Shown here in pieces: positions 18,580 to 27,586 of a DNA stretch of 64,000 nt. The stretch's first letter is position 1. Each line of letters begins with the position of its first letter. Source of the DNA: Paenibacillus riograndensis SBR5. Its GTDB lineage: Bacteria > Bacillota > Bacilli > Paenibacillales > Paenibacillaceae. A program made the translations under genes and the position numbers. The notes beneath the pieces were generated by a model. The model saw nothing but the letters and a program-made list of their open reading frames with translations. It was not told where the DNA came from and ran no database searches. The DNA is taken from contig NZ_LN831776.1 of assembly GCF_000981585.1 (NCBI RefSeq), forward strand, positions 5,439,187 through 5,503,186, given 5' to 3'.

Positions 18580-19463
18580 TAGTATTCAATCCTTTCATTA
18601 CGCCGGGCGAACAGCAGCTGGTACAGCACCGTGACCACAAGCGTGAATATAAAGATCAGAACGGCTATGGCGTTCCCGTATCCGTATTTGAAGTTGGTAA
18701 TTGCGTATTTAATCATATAGGTGGCCATTACCTCTGTTGAGCCTGCCGGTCCGCCTTTCGTCATAACAATCACGATATCCGCGGCCTTCATGGCACCGGC
18801 GATGGACAGCATAATCACAACGGAAATGATCGGTACGATGAGCGGCAAAGTGATGCGTGTAGCCCGCTGGAAGCGCGAAGCGCCGTCAATCGCTGCAGCC
18901 TCATCCAGTTCTCCGGGGATGGACAGAATCGCTGCCAGCACCATTACAATATAGAATCCGGTCCACTGCCACGCATTGGTGATCAGAATGGACAGCATAG
19001 CGAACCTTTCATCTGACAGCCAATATACCGGTTCGATTCCCACGATCCCCAGCACTTTATTGAACAATCCGATATTGGGCTCATAGATGAATCCCCACAG
19101 AATGCCAATAACCGCTGTAGACATAATGGAAGGCATGAACACTGCTGTTTTATAGAGTCCCTTCAGCTTTTTGACATTCGCAATCAGCAGCGAGAACAGC
19201 ACAATCAGGGGAACCTGAATGAATACAGAGAATAAAATAAACCAGCCGTTATTTTTGACTGAAACCCAGAAACGGTCATCGCCAAAGGCTTTTTCAAAGT
19301 TGCTCAGCCCTGTAAATTTAACGGTGTCTGATACACCGTTCCAGCTGGTCAGGCTGTAGTAAAGCGAGCTGAAAATCGGATAAATAAAAAATATTAAAAA
19401 CAGGAGTAATGCAGGCAATATAAACAAAGTGAACACCAGTGGATTTCTGAGTGATTTGTTCAT
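18579..19463 (-). CDS. CUT1 sugar ABC permease (MalF/UgpA-like), operon B
   Basis: Permease of 294 residues with six helices. The EAA loop is visible as GELDEAAAIDGASRFQRATRI, and the first periplasmic segment carries the usual YYSLTSWNG motif. It is the second gene of the transport operon, 96 bp after the binding protein gene; a stem-loop in that gap probably sets the expression ratio. It forms a heterodimer with the downstream MalG-type subunit. The substrate is an unknown mono- or oligosaccharide. Confidence 0.93.
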   Translation of the reverse strand: MNKSLRNPLVFTLFILPALLLFLIFFIYPIFSSLYYSLTSWNGVSDTVKFTGLSNFEKAFGDDRFWVSVKNNGWFILFSVFIQVPLIVLFSLLIANVKKLKGLYKTAVFMPSIMSTAVIGILWGFIYEPNIGLFNKVLGIVGIEPVYWLSDERFAMLSILITNAWQWTGFYIVMVLAAILSIPGELDEAAAIDGASRFQRATRITLPLIVPIISVVIMLSIAGAMKAADIVIVMTKGGPAGSTEVMATYMIKYAITNFKYGYGNAIAVLIFIFTLVVTVLYQLLFARRNERIEY

Positions 19464-19515
19464 GTCTTTCCTCCGATTGCTTGAGAATCAGGGTGCTGGT
19501 TAGATCTGATAAAAA

Positions 19516-19543
19516 TGTACCCTGGAGCAAGCACCAGGGTACA
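19516..19543 (-). terminator. Intercistronic stem-loop after the binding protein gene
   Basis: TGTACCCTGG (19516-19525) and CCAGGGTACA (19534-19543) form a perfect 10-bp stem followed by TTTTTATC on the minus strand. It is likely a leaky terminator or mRNA stabiliser favouring expression of the binding protein over the permeases. Confidence 0.75.
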
Positions 19544-19559
19544 TTCCGTGTACCGTTCC

Positions 19560-20969
19560 TTATTCCACTGCCGCGTTGGCTTCTTCTTGGACTTTTTGCA
19601 GAGCCTCGCCCATTTTTTCAGGGGTCGTCTGTCCGCCGATCAGCTTCTGAATCTGGATATTGCTGATTTCAGTAGTCACATCCGCCTGTACCAGCGAGTC
19701 GAAGGCCGGGAATGAAGATTCGGAGTTGTTCAGCACAGCCACAATTTCACTCATCAAATCGTCGGTAATATTTTTATTCAGTACAGCCTGATCAATCTTC
19801 ATGGCCGGCAGCACGCCATCTTCAACCAATCCGCGAATCTGCATTTCCTCATTGTACATATTCTTAATGAAAGACTTCACTGCCGCAAGCTGGCGTTCAT
19901 CCTCACCTGCAGAAGCCGAGAAGCCATATCCATTGTTCACGTCGCGCATCAAGGCTGTCTGATCGCCAACCCCTCCGTCCACCGGCGGGATGTTGAAGAA
20001 GCCAACCTTGCCGATCAGGCCTTCGCCGGATTGGCCTGCCTTGAATACGGAGGACTTCCAGGTGCCGTCATACATTAGAATCGCTTCGCCGCTGGTGAAC
20101 TGGGTAGTGTACTCAGCATATTCGAAGCCAAGCTCGCCTTTTTTGAAGTAGCCTTTGTCTTCCCATTCCTTATACTTGGCAAAACCTTTCACCACATTCG
20201 GGTCACTCCATTTGGCTTCTCCGGTGGCGAATTTTGCCGTCACATCCGGTCCGGCATAACGCGACCAGAGATGGTTAGCCAGCATCAAAGGCACCCAGCC
20301 TGCTTTGGAGGCTCCGGCCAGCGGCACTTTGCCGTCAGCTTTGATATCTGCAAGCTGCTTTTCTAATTCCGCAAAGGTTGTAGGTGCCTTCCAGCCTTTG
20401 CTGGTGTAGTATTCTTTATTATAGAAGAAACCCTCACCGGAGCCGCCGATCGGCAGTCCGTAGATCTTACCTTCGTACGTAAACGGATCAAGATTAGAGA
20501 ACTTGTCTTTGATGCCCAGTTCCTCCAGAATCGGTGTCAGATCAAGCAATTTGCCTTCCTTGGCGTATATTTTGGAGTCAGGGCTGCCGAAGAGGTCAAA
20601 AATCTCCGGAGGGTTGCCGGCCGCCATTTCACCGCGCAGCTTCTCCTTACGGTTGACATCCGAGTCCACACCGTCCAGCTTAAAAGTGAGTCCAGGGACT
20701 TCGGCCTGCACTTTCCCTACAACATCCTCCAGGATCGCGAGCCGCTTCTGTTTGTCGGCCCCCACCTGCGTATGACGGATGGTCATTTCAAAAGGCTCGC
20801 TGCTGGCCGGCTCCTCCGTAGCAGGTGCATTCGTAGCATTCCCGGCGTTAGCCCCCTTCGTTGCGGCTGCCTCACCGTTATTGTCTTTGGAATTGCTGCC
20901 GCCGCAGCCAGCCAAAACTGCAGAGCTTACGAACAGCAGGGACAAGAGCAATGTTACACTTTTCTTCAT
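19560..20969 (-). CDS. Sugar ABC transporter substrate-binding lipoprotein, operon B
   Basis: CUT1-family solute-binding lipoprotein, 469 residues. A signal peptide ends in lipobox VLAGC, followed by a Gly/Ser/Asn/Ala-rich linker (about residues 27-55) and then the binding fold (MTIRHTQVGADKQKRLAILEDVV...). Features of the family include GNPPEIFDLFGSPD, YGLPIGGSGEGFFYNKEYY and GEAILMYDGTWKSSVF. ATG 20969 has GGGAGG about 12 bases upstream; 28 extra in-frame codons upstream are unsupported. It heads the operon with two permeases and a YesMN pair; substrate unknown. Confidence 0.92.
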   Translation of the reverse strand: MKKSVTLLLSLLFVSSAVLAGCGGSNSKDNNGEAAATKGANAGNATNAPATEEPASSEPFEMTIRHTQVGADKQKRLAILEDVVGKVQAEVPGLTFKLDGVDSDVNRKEKLRGEMAAGNPPEIFDLFGSPDSKIYAKEGKLLDLTPILEELGIKDKFSNLDPFTYEGKIYGLPIGGSGEGFFYNKEYYTSKGWKAPTTFAELEKQLADIKADGKVPLAGASKAGWVPLMLANHLWSRYAGPDVTAKFATGEAKWSDPNVVKGFAKYKEWEDKGYFKKGELGFEYAEYTTQFTSGEAILMYDGTWKSSVFKAGQSGEGLIGKVGFFNIPPVDGGVGDQTALMRDVNNGYGFSASAGEDERQLAAVKSFIKNMYNEEMQIRGLVEDGVLPAMKIDQAVLNKNITDDLMSEIVAVLNNSESSFPAFDSLVQADVTTEISNIQIQKLIGGQTTPEKMGEALQKVQEEANAAVE

Positions 20970-21141
20970 TGGGGTGACCCTCCCTATATGTTGATTTCCC
21001 TTACATCTCTTATTATAGAAAACAAGGTTTGTTACCGTAAGGTTAAGATTCATCCACAGCAGGGATAAAAACCTCTAATGTAAGCGGCACCATATAGATT
21101 GTCTATCTCCCCATGTTATATAACCTAACTCCTTATTACTG

Positions 21142-21180
21142 CAAAAAACCGTCCCAACAGTTGTTTCACTATTGGAACGG
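21142..21180 (-). terminator. pflBA terminator
   Basis: CCGTCCCAACAG (21149-21160) pairs with CTATTGGAACGG (21169-21180) with minor mismatches, followed by six T on the minus strand. Confidence 0.88.
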
Positions 21181-21199
21181 CTTGGATAAGGCAAGCAGC

Positions 21200-21937
21200 T
21201 TAGACCAATGCAGTTTGCTTGCGGCCTTCTTCAATCAGCCGGTAGGCGCGCTGCACTTCTTCTTCGGTTGGGGAAGGGACACCCTCAAGTTCATAAGGTC
21301 TTCCGAGCACTTCCCATTTATAGATACCCATTTGATGATAAGGAAGGATTTCGAACTTTTCCACGCCATTCAGTGTGCCAATGAAGCGTCCCAGGTTCAG
21401 CAGGTCCTCTTCACGGTTATGAATGCCGGGCACATATACATGGCGAATCCACATCTTGCGGTTATGATCAGACAGCCACCGGGCCAGCTTCAGCGTACGC
21501 TCATTGGATTTACCGGTAAGCTTGATATGCGCTTCATCATCAATGTGCTTCAGATCAAGCAGCACCAGATCTGTCAGTTCAAGCAGATCATTGATTTTAT
21601 CGCCTTCATTATAACCATTGGTGTCAAGTGTAGTATGCAGGTTCCAGCGTTTCTTCACTTCGGTAAACAGCTGTTTTACAAAATGCGCCTGTAGGGTTGG
21701 TTCACCGCCTGAAACCGTCAGACCGCCACCGGACGTACGGTAATAATTCAGATACGGCTCAATTTCAGCAAGGACATCTTCAATACTCATTTCTCTGCCT
21801 TCATTCAACCCCCAGGTATCGGGATTATGGCAGTATTGGCATTTCAAGAGGCAGCCCTGCATGAACAAAACAAAACGAATACCTGGTCCGTCAACGGTTC
21901 CAAAGGTTTCTAAGGAATGTATATGTCCGTTAGCCAT
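21200..21937 (-). CDS. pflA: Pyruvate formate-lyase activating enzyme
   Basis: Radical SAM enzyme that installs the glycyl radical in PflB, 245 residues. The [4Fe-4S]/SAM motif CxxxCxxC is present as CLLKCQYC, followed by HNPDTW; TSGGGLTVSGGEP is the GGE motif that binds SAM. The length equals that of typical PflA. It follows pflB in the same orientation; a perfect hairpin occupies the 131-bp gap, so the catalytic enzyme can be made in excess of its activase. Expression is expected under anaerobic conditions from the pflB promoter. Confidence 0.97.
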   Translation of the reverse strand: MANGHIHSLETFGTVDGPGIRFVLFMQGCLLKCQYCHNPDTWGLNEGREMSIEDVLAEIEPYLNYYRTSGGGLTVSGGEPTLQAHFVKQLFTEVKKRWNLHTTLDTNGYNEGDKINDLLELTDLVLLDLKHIDDEAHIKLTGKSNERTLKLARWLSDHNRKMWIRHVYVPGIHNREEDLLNLGRFIGTLNGVEKFEILPYHQMGIYKWEVLGRPYELEGVPSPTEEEVQRAYRLIEEGRKQTALV

Positions 21938-21990
21938 ATGAGGTCATCCTTTCGGAAACTTAAAATTTTAATCAATTTTAAACAAGATAT

Positions 21991-22015
21991 TACCGCCCTT
22001 GACTCAAGGGCGGTA
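21991..22015 (-). repeat. Perfect hairpin between pflB and pflA
   Basis: TACCGCCCTTGA and TCAAGGGCGGTA form a perfect 12-bp stem with a one-base centre. No strong T-run follows, so it probably acts as a processing or stability element rather than a terminator. Confidence 0.8.
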
Positions 22016-22068
22016 TCACCTTGCAGCTATTTCACTGTATACCTAGAACCCAAGCTACCGCTTGTGTA

Positions 22069-24330
22069 TTACATTGCACCGTGGAATGTACGGTTGATAA
22101 CATCCATTTGTTGTTCACGAGTCAGCTTGATGAAGTTAACAGCATAACCGGAAACGCGGATGGTCAATTGTGGATAGTTCTCTGGGTGTTCCATAGCATC
22201 CAGCAATTGTTCGCGGGCAAATACGTTAACATTCAGGTGGTGACCTTTGCTAGCGAAGTATCCGTCAAGCATCGATACCAGGTTAGATTTACGTCCTTCT
22301 TCTTCTTTACCCAGAGCTTTTGGCACGATGGAGAAGGTGTTGGAGATACCATCCAAGCTATCTTCGTACGGCAGTTTGGCAACGGAGCTCAGGGAAGCCA
22401 AAGCGCCTTTCTTGTCGCGTCCGTGCATTGGGTTCGCACCTGGAGCGAATGGTTCGCCTTTTTTACGTCCATCAGGAGTAGTACCAGTTTTCTTACCATA
22501 TACTACGTTGGAAGTAATGGTCAGGATCGATTGAGTCGGCAGCGCATCACGGTAAGCGTGGTGCTTGCGGATCATCGTCATGAACGATTCAACCAGTTCT
22601 ACTGCAATGCTGTCGACAGCATCGTCATTGTTACCATAGCAAGGGAATTCGCCTTCAGTTTCGAAGTCTACCGCGATGCCTTGTTCGTTGCGGATTACTT
22701 TTACCTTAGCGTGTTTGATGGCGCTCAGGGAGTCAGCTGCCACAGACAGACCGGCAATACCGCAAGCCATAGTCCGCAGAATATCGCGGTCATGCAGAGC
22801 CATTTCGATACGTTCGTAAGAATATTTATCGTGCATGTAGTGGATAACATTCAGCGTGTTCATGTAAGTCTTAGCCAGCCACTCCATCATCGGTTTGAAG
22901 CGTTTCATTACTTCATCATAGTCGAGATATTCGGAAGTGATGGCCGGATACTCAGGACCTACCTGCACGCCGGATTTTTCATCCACACCGCCGTTGATTG
23001 CATACAGCAGAGCTTTGGCCAGGTTGGCGCGTGCTCCGAAGAATTGCATTTGTTTACCGATGCGCATTGCGGATACGCAGCATGCAATACCATAGTCGTC
23101 ACCGTAGATCGGACGCATCAAATCGTCATTTTCATATTGAATCGAGCTGGTTTCGATGGAAACCTTAGCACAGTATTTTTTGAAGCCTTCAGGCAATTTT
23201 TCCGACCACAGTACAGTCAGGTTTGGCTCTGGAGCTGGTCCCAGATTGTACAGGGTGTGAAGGAAACGGAAGCTGTTCTTGGTAACGCGTGTTGTTCCGT
23301 CTACAGACATACCGCCGATGGATTCAGTAACCCATGTAGGGTCTCCACTGAACAATTCGTTATAGTCAGGAGTACGCAGGAACTTGACGATACGCAGTTT
23401 CATGATGAAGTGGTCAGCCAGTTCTTGTGCTTGTTCTTCAGTCAAAGTACCTTCTGCAAGGTCACGTTCTACATAGATATCAAGGAAAGAGGATACACGT
23501 CCAAGGGACATTGCCGCACCGTTCTGTTCCTTAATAGCTGCGAGGTAACCGAAGTATACCCACTGGAAAGCTTCCTTAGCGTTGTTAGCAGGCTTGGAGA
23601 TATCCATTCCATGCATTTGAGCCATTTGTTTCAGTTCGCCGAGTGCACGAATCTGTTCGGAAAGTTCTTCACGAAGACGGATAACGCTATCGGTCATGGA
23701 ATCCACTTCAAGATTCGCAAGATCTTGTTTCTTTTCTTGGATCAGGAAGTCAACGCCGTAAAGAGCTACGCGACGGTAGTCACCGATGATACGGCCGCGG
23801 CCATAAGCATCTGGAAGACCTGTGATGATACCGGCTTTACGGACAGCTCTCATTTCAGAAGTATATGCATCAAATACGCCTTGGTTATGCGTTTTGCGGA
23901 TGTTCGTGAACATGTCAACAATGCCTTGCGGAAGTTCGAAGCCATAAGCTTTAGTGGCATCGATCATCATCTTGATTCCGCCAAACGGTTGAATGGAACG
24001 TTTGAAAGGCGCATCAGTCTGAACGCCGACAATTTGTTCCTTGTCTTTGTCAATGTAGCCAGGTTGGTGGGATACGATCGTGGATACTGTGTTAACATCC
24101 ACATCCAGTACACCGCCATTAGCAATTTCCTGCTTGGTCATTTCGGAAATAATCTTCCAAAGTTCAGTAGTGTTTTTAGTAGGACCTGCAAGGAAGTCTT
24201 CCTTGCCAAGATAAGGTTTGATGTTCTTTTCGATAAAATCATTCACATTTACTTTTCTGGACCATTTTCCTTTTACAAAACCGCGCCATCCAGCCTTAAC
24301 TTCTTGTACATCTTTTTCAATCACCGACAT
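22069..24330 (-). CDS. pflB: Formate acetyltransferase (pyruvate formate-lyase)
   Basis: Anaerobic glycyl radical enzyme that converts pyruvate and CoA to formate and acetyl-CoA, 753 residues. The adjacent catalytic cysteines lie in [15 protein letters not shown], and the C-terminal glycyl radical loop is [12 protein letters not shown] 24330 follows GGAGGGA; an upstream in-frame start at 24345 overlaps that ribosome binding site. Codon choice is very biased and the coding sequence lacks rare codons, as expected for an abundant enzyme. Two TGTGA-N6-TCAC sites lie about 180-210 bp upstream, predicting Fnr-type anaerobic activation. Confidence 0.98.
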   Translation of the reverse strand: MSVIEKDVQEVKAGWRGFVKGKWSRKVNVNDFIEKNIKPYLGKEDFLAGPTKNTTELWKIISEMTKQEIANGGVLDVDVNTVSTIVSHQPGYIDKDKEQIVGVQTDAPFKRSIQPFGGIKMMIDATKAYGFELPQGIVDMFTNIRKTHNQGVFDAYTSEMRAVRKAGIITGLPDAYGRGRIIGDYRRVALYGVDFLIQEKKQDLANLEVDSMTDSVIRLREELSEQIRALGELKQMAQMHGMDISKPANNAKEAFQWVYFGYLAAIKEQNGAAMSLGRVSSFLDIYVERDLAEGTLTEEQAQELADHFIMKLRIVKFLRTPDYNELFSGDPTWVTESIGGMSVDGTTRVTKNSFRFLHTLYNLGPAPEPNLTVLWSEKLPEGFKKYCAKVSIETSSIQYENDDLMRPIYGDDYGIACCVSAMRIGKQMQFFGARANLAKALLYAINGGVDEKSGVQVGPEYPAITSEYLDYDEVMKRFKPMMEWLAKTYMNTLNVIHYMHDKYSYERIEMALHDRDILRTMACGIAGLSVAADSLSAIKHAKVKVIRNEQGIAVDFETEGEFPCYGNNDDAVDSIAVELVESFMTMIRKHHAYRDALPTQSILTITSNVVYGKKTGTTPDGRKKGEPFAPGANPMHGRDKKGALASLSSVAKLPYEDSLDGISNTFSIVPKALGKEEEGRKSNLVSMLDGYFASKGHHLNVNVFAREQLLDAMEHPENYPQLTIRVSGYAVNFIKLTREQQMDVINRTFHGAM

Positions 24331-24421
24331 GCTAAATCCCTCCATTTATATTTATTATATTTGTAGAGATCGCGGGCTTGAAGGTTAATCCCGTGTCTCG
24401 TGATCCCATAAAAGATCTCAT

Positions 24422-24437
24422 TGTTATAAAATTCACA
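24422..24437. promoter_or_regulatory. Degenerate Fnr/Rex-like site (pflB leader)
   Basis: Minus-strand TGTGAATTTTATAACA matches TGTGA-N6-TCACA with one mismatch in the second half-site. Confidence 0.35.
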
Positions 24438-24502
24438 ATTATATCTTCAAATCCGGGACCGTTGTTTATATAAACATTTTAGTTTATTTTCTGAAAAAGA
24501 AC

Positions 24503-24518
24503 TGTGACAAATATCACT
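24503..24518. promoter_or_regulatory. Fnr/Crp-type site 1 upstream of pflB
   Basis: TGTGACAAATATCACT fits TGTGA-N6-TCACA apart from the last base. Its centre is 21 bp from site 2, two helical turns. Confidence 0.75.
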
Positions 24519-24523
24519 ATTTC

Positions 24524-24539
24524 GGTGATATTTGTCACT
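24524..24539. promoter_or_regulatory. Fnr/Crp-type site 2 upstream of pflB
   Basis: GGTGATATTTGTCACT fits the same palindrome with one mismatch in each outer position. Together with site 1 it forms a perfect inverted repeat with 14-base arms (24504-24517 and 24525-24538). Confidence 0.75.
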
Positions 24540-24593
24540 TCCATCCAGTCCCATATTAACCTTTAACCATACTTTTTCCCATACAACCGTTAA

Positions 24594-27215
24594 TTAGTTG
24601 TCGAATCTGCCGTAGAAAGCATTGCGGTATACATCAGCAAGTTCGGAAACCAGCGGGAGTTTAGGGTTGGCAGTTGTACATTGGTCTTCAAATGCACGGT
24701 CAGCCAGATAATCTACACGGGATTCGAAATCCTTAGGATCGAAACCAAGTGCCTGGAACGACTCTTCGATGCCGAGTTTTTTGTTCATGTCGCGGATAGC
24801 GTTGATCAGGCTTGTTACGCCTTCTTCAGTGGTGCGGGCAGGCAATCCCAGAATGCGGGCGATTTCGGCATAACGTTCGTCAGCTACAAAGTGCGAATAT
24901 TTAGGGAACGAAGCGAACTTCGTAGGTTTCTTAGCGTTGTAGCGGATGACATGCGGCATCAGAATGGCATTGGTACGGCCATGGGCAGTGTGGTACTGTC
25001 CGCCCCATTTGTGCGCCAAGCTGTGGTTGATGCCCAGGAATGCGTTGGCAAAAGCCATACCAGCCAGCGTAGATGCGTTGTGCATTTTTTCGCGGGCAAG
25101 CTTGTCGCCTTGCAGTGCCGATTTTTCAAGGTATTGGAATACCAGTTGGATAGCTTTGATAGCCAGACCATCCGTATAGTCGCTTGCCATAACCGAAACG
25201 TAAGCTTCGATGGCATGTGTCAGAACGTCCATACCTGTATCGGCAACAGCTGTTTTTGGCAGGCTGTATACAAACTCAGGATCGATGATCGCTACGTCTG
25301 GAGTCAGCTCGTAGTCAGCCAATGGGTATTTCGTATTGTTGGCAGTAGTTTTATCAGTAATAACCGCGAAAGATGTTACTTCAGAACCGGTACCCGAAGT
25401 AGTTGGAATCGCTACGAATTTCGCTTTGTTTCCAAGCTTAGGGAATTTGTATACACGTTTGCGGATATCCATGAACTTCTGTTTCAGACCGTTAAAGTCA
25501 GCGTCCGGATGTTCGTAGAACAGCCACATGCCTTTGGCAGCATCCATTGGGGAACCGCCGCCGAGTGCGATGATGCAGTCCGGCTGGAATCTGTTCATCA
25601 TAGCTGTACCTTTTTCTACAGTTGTGGTCGACGGGTCCGGTTCAACTTCCGAGAACACTTCGATCGCTACTGGAGTCTGGCGTTGACGCAGGTAGTGCTC
25701 AACTCTTTCTACATAACCCAGTTTAACCATCATTGGGTCAGTGATAATAGCTACGCGTGTGATATCAGGCATTTTGGCCAGGTACTGAGTGGCACCTTTT
25801 TCGAAGTAGATCTTGTCAGGTACTTTAAACCATTGCATATTCACGGTACGACGGTTCACCCTTTTCACGTTGATCAGATTGACAGCAGTTACGTTCTGCG
25901 ATACAGAGTTGCGGCCGTAAGATCCGCAGCCCAGAGTCAGTGAAGGGATATTCGTATTGTAGATATCGCCGATTGCGCCATGTGTGGAAGGCGAGTTGAC
26001 GAGAATACGTCCGGTCTGCAGACGGTTCGAGAACTTCATGATCACTTCTTCGTTATGGGAGTGGATGGCCGAGCTGTGGCCCATACCGCCAAATTCAACA
26101 ACCTGTGCCGCACGTTCGATACCCTGGTCAGCATTTTTAACTTTGTAGCAAGCCAGAACCGGGCTCAATTTTTCTGCGGACAGCGGATATTTGGTGCCTA
26201 CGCCTTCAAGCTCTGCTACCAGAATCTTAGTGCCGGCAGGAACCTGAATTCCGCACATTTCAGCGATTTTCACTGCGGATTGACCTACAATTGCAGGGTT
26301 TACTGCGCATTTTTCCACGTTCATTGCGCCGCTTGTCAGTTTGGCAGCTTCTTCTTTATTTACAAAGTAGCAGCCGTTGGCAATCATTTTCTTCTTCACT
26401 TGGTCGAAGATCGCTTCTTCAATGATAACTGCCTGCTCGGAAGCGCAGATCATACCATTGTCGAATGTTTTGGAAAGGATGATGTCCGTTACGGCCTGAT
26501 CGATATCGGCGCTCTTCTCAATGAAGGCAGGCACGTTACCAGGGCCTACGCCAAGAGCCGGTTTACCGCAGCTGTAAGCTGCCTTAACCATTGCCGAACC
26601 GCCTGTTGCCAGGATCAGCGCAACGTCCGGGTTGTTCATAAGCGCGTTTGTTTTGTCCATCGTAGGCAGCTCGATCCACTGGATGCAGTTCTCAGGAGCG
26701 CCGGCTTTTACGGCTGCGTCATGGAGAATTTTGGCTGCTGCGGCACTACACTCTTGCGCAGATGGATGGAAACCGAATATAATAGGATTACGTGTCTTAG
26801 CGGCGATCAGTGCCTTAAACATCGTGGTGGATGTTGGATTGGTTACCGGTGTGATACCCATTACGATTCCGACCGGTTCGGCAATTTTTTGGAAACTGTC
26901 ATATTGATTGTCTTCTACTACGCCTACTGTCTTGTCATACTTAATGCCGTGCCAGATATATTCTGTTGCGAAGATGTTCTTCGTGATTTTGTCTTCATAA
27001 ACGCCGCGGCCTGTTTCTTCTACGGCGAGCTTTGCCAGGTACATGTGCTTGTCGAGTCCTGCCAGAGCCATTGCATGAACGATTGTGTTAACCTGCTCTT
27101 GATCCAGCTGCATGTAAGCTTCTTGAGCTTTCTTTGCTTTATCCACCAAAGTCTGAATATACTCTTCAGCAGTGGTTTGTTTCACTTGGGCGGCGACTTC
27201 GTTCTTAACTGCCAT
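24594..27215 (-). CDS. adhE: Bifunctional acetaldehyde-CoA/alcohol dehydrogenase
   Basis: Converts acetyl-CoA to acetaldehyde and then to ethanol, regenerating NAD+ in fermentation. At 873 residues it has the full two-domain structure: N-terminal CoA-acylating aldehyde dehydrogenase with catalytic Cys in NGMICASEQAVI, and C-terminal iron-dependent alcohol dehydrogenase with NAD motif ALGGGSPMDAAKGMW and metal histidines in INHSLAHKWGGQYHTAHG. Family proteins assemble into spirosomes. ATG 27215 follows GAGGACGAGGGAG. It has its own upstream region with two GTGA-N6-TCAC palindromes and a cre-like site, predicting redox and carbon catabolite control. It lies beside pflB, whose acetyl-CoA it consumes. 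Confidence 0.98.
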   Translation of the reverse strand: MAVKNEVAAQVKQTTAEEYIQTLVDKAKKAQEAYMQLDQEQVNTIVHAMALAGLDKHMYLAKLAVEETGRGVYEDKITKNIFATEYIWHGIKYDKTVGVVEDNQYDSFQKIAEPVGIVMGITPVTNPTSTTMFKALIAAKTRNPIIFGFHPSAQECSAAAAKILHDAAVKAGAPENCIQWIELPTMDKTNALMNNPDVALILATGGSAMVKAAYSCGKPALGVGPGNVPAFIEKSADIDQAVTDIILSKTFDNGMICASEQAVIIEEAIFDQVKKKMIANGCYFVNKEEAAKLTSGAMNVEKCAVNPAIVGQSAVKIAEMCGIQVPAGTKILVAELEGVGTKYPLSAEKLSPVLACYKVKNADQGIERAAQVVEFGGMGHSSAIHSHNEEVIMKFSNRLQTGRILVNSPSTHGAIGDIYNTNIPSLTLGCGSYGRNSVSQNVTAVNLINVKRVNRRTVNMQWFKVPDKIYFEKGATQYLAKMPDITRVAIITDPMMVKLGYVERVEHYLRQRQTPVAIEVFSEVEPDPSTTTVEKGTAMMNRFQPDCIIALGGGSPMDAAKGMWLFYEHPDADFNGLKQKFMDIRKRVYKFPKLGNKAKFVAIPTTSGTGSEVTSFAVITDKTTANNTKYPLADYELTPDVAIIDPEFVYSLPKTAVADTGMDVLTHAIEAYVSVMASDYTDGLAIKAIQLVFQYLEKSALQGDKLAREKMHNASTLAGMAFANAFLGINHSLAHKWGGQYHTAHGRTNAILMPHVIRYNAKKPTKFASFPKYSHFVADERYAEIARILGLPARTTEEGVTSLINAIRDMNKKLGIEESFQALGFDPKDFESRVDYLADRAFEDQCTTANPKLPLVSELADVYRNAFYGRFDN

Positions 27216-27291
27216 CTCCCTCGTCCTCCTGTCAATTTTTAGGTTGTTTTTCTCTACACATTCATCTTATCACATCGCATCAGGGTTGTAT

Positions 27292-27307
27292 AGTGAAATC
27301 TTTCACA
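27292..27307. promoter_or_regulatory. Fnr/Rex-like site 1 upstream of adhE
   Basis: AGTGAAATCTTTCACA fits TGTGA-N6-TCACA with one mismatch and also fits the Rex form GTGAA-N4-TTCAC. The centre is about 42 bp upstream of the start predicted from the -10-like TAAGAT. Confidence 0.65.
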
Positions 27308-27334
27308 AAGTATAAAGTTTTTTTTGATTTGTTT

Positions 27335-27348
27335 TCAAAGCGCTTTCA
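27335..27348. promoter_or_regulatory. cre-like site upstream of adhE
   Basis: Minus-strand TGAAAGCGCTTTGA matches the CcpA consensus TGWAANCGNTNWCA at 13 of 14 positions, including the AAGCGCTT core. Confidence 0.6.
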
Positions 27349-27418
27349 TTCGCTCTTAATCAGGATTATGTTCCATTTTATGTATGTTTTCTCCGTTATT
27401 TTTGTCTTTTTTGCAAAC

Positions 27419-27432
27419 GTGAATTTTTTCAC
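27419..27432. promoter_or_regulatory. Fnr/Rex-like site 2 upstream of adhE
   Basis: GTGAATTTTTTCAC is a perfect GTGA-N6-TCAC palindrome and equally a GTGAA-N4-TTCAC Rex-type palindrome, about 126 bp from site 1. Confidence 0.5.
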
Positions 27433-27512
27433 TTGACATATTTCCCCTTCAAATAGCTTTTTCGTCTTTGAATACACGCCCACTGCGATGTCCCCGAATC
27501 CCTGTCTAAAAT

Positions 27513-27541
27513 GGAAAAAGACCGGAAATTTCCCCGGCCTT
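27513..27541 (-). terminator. Terminator of the CUT1/YesMN set C
   Basis: AGACCGG (27519-27525) pairs with CCGGCCT (27534-27540) with one mismatch, followed by TTTTTCC on the minus strand. Confidence 0.7.
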
Positions 27542-27586
27542 CTTCTCAACTATTTGGTTATCTTCACGGACTGCTCTTTCTCCGCA

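Larger units (their letters stand above)
27216..27512. other. adhE upstream region
   Basis: This AT-rich stretch holds two GTGA-N6-TCAC palindromes (27292-27307 and 27419-27432) and a cre-like site (27335-27348). A TAAGAT element on the minus strand (27269-27264) may be the -10. No gene is seen. Confidence 0.6.

Noticed and set aside
22021..24366. Plus-strand ORF of 781 codons
   Set aside because: Antisense to pflB across its whole length. The composition (Phe, His, Val-rich) is that of a reverse-complement shadow of a highly biased gene.
24681..27242. Two plus-strand ORFs of 420 codons each
   Set aside because: Antisense to adhE, same reason as for pflB.
27346..27549. Minus-strand ORF of 67 codons upstream of adhE
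   Set aside because: It spans a terminator and a putative regulatory palindrome, has no ribosome binding site and is low complexity.
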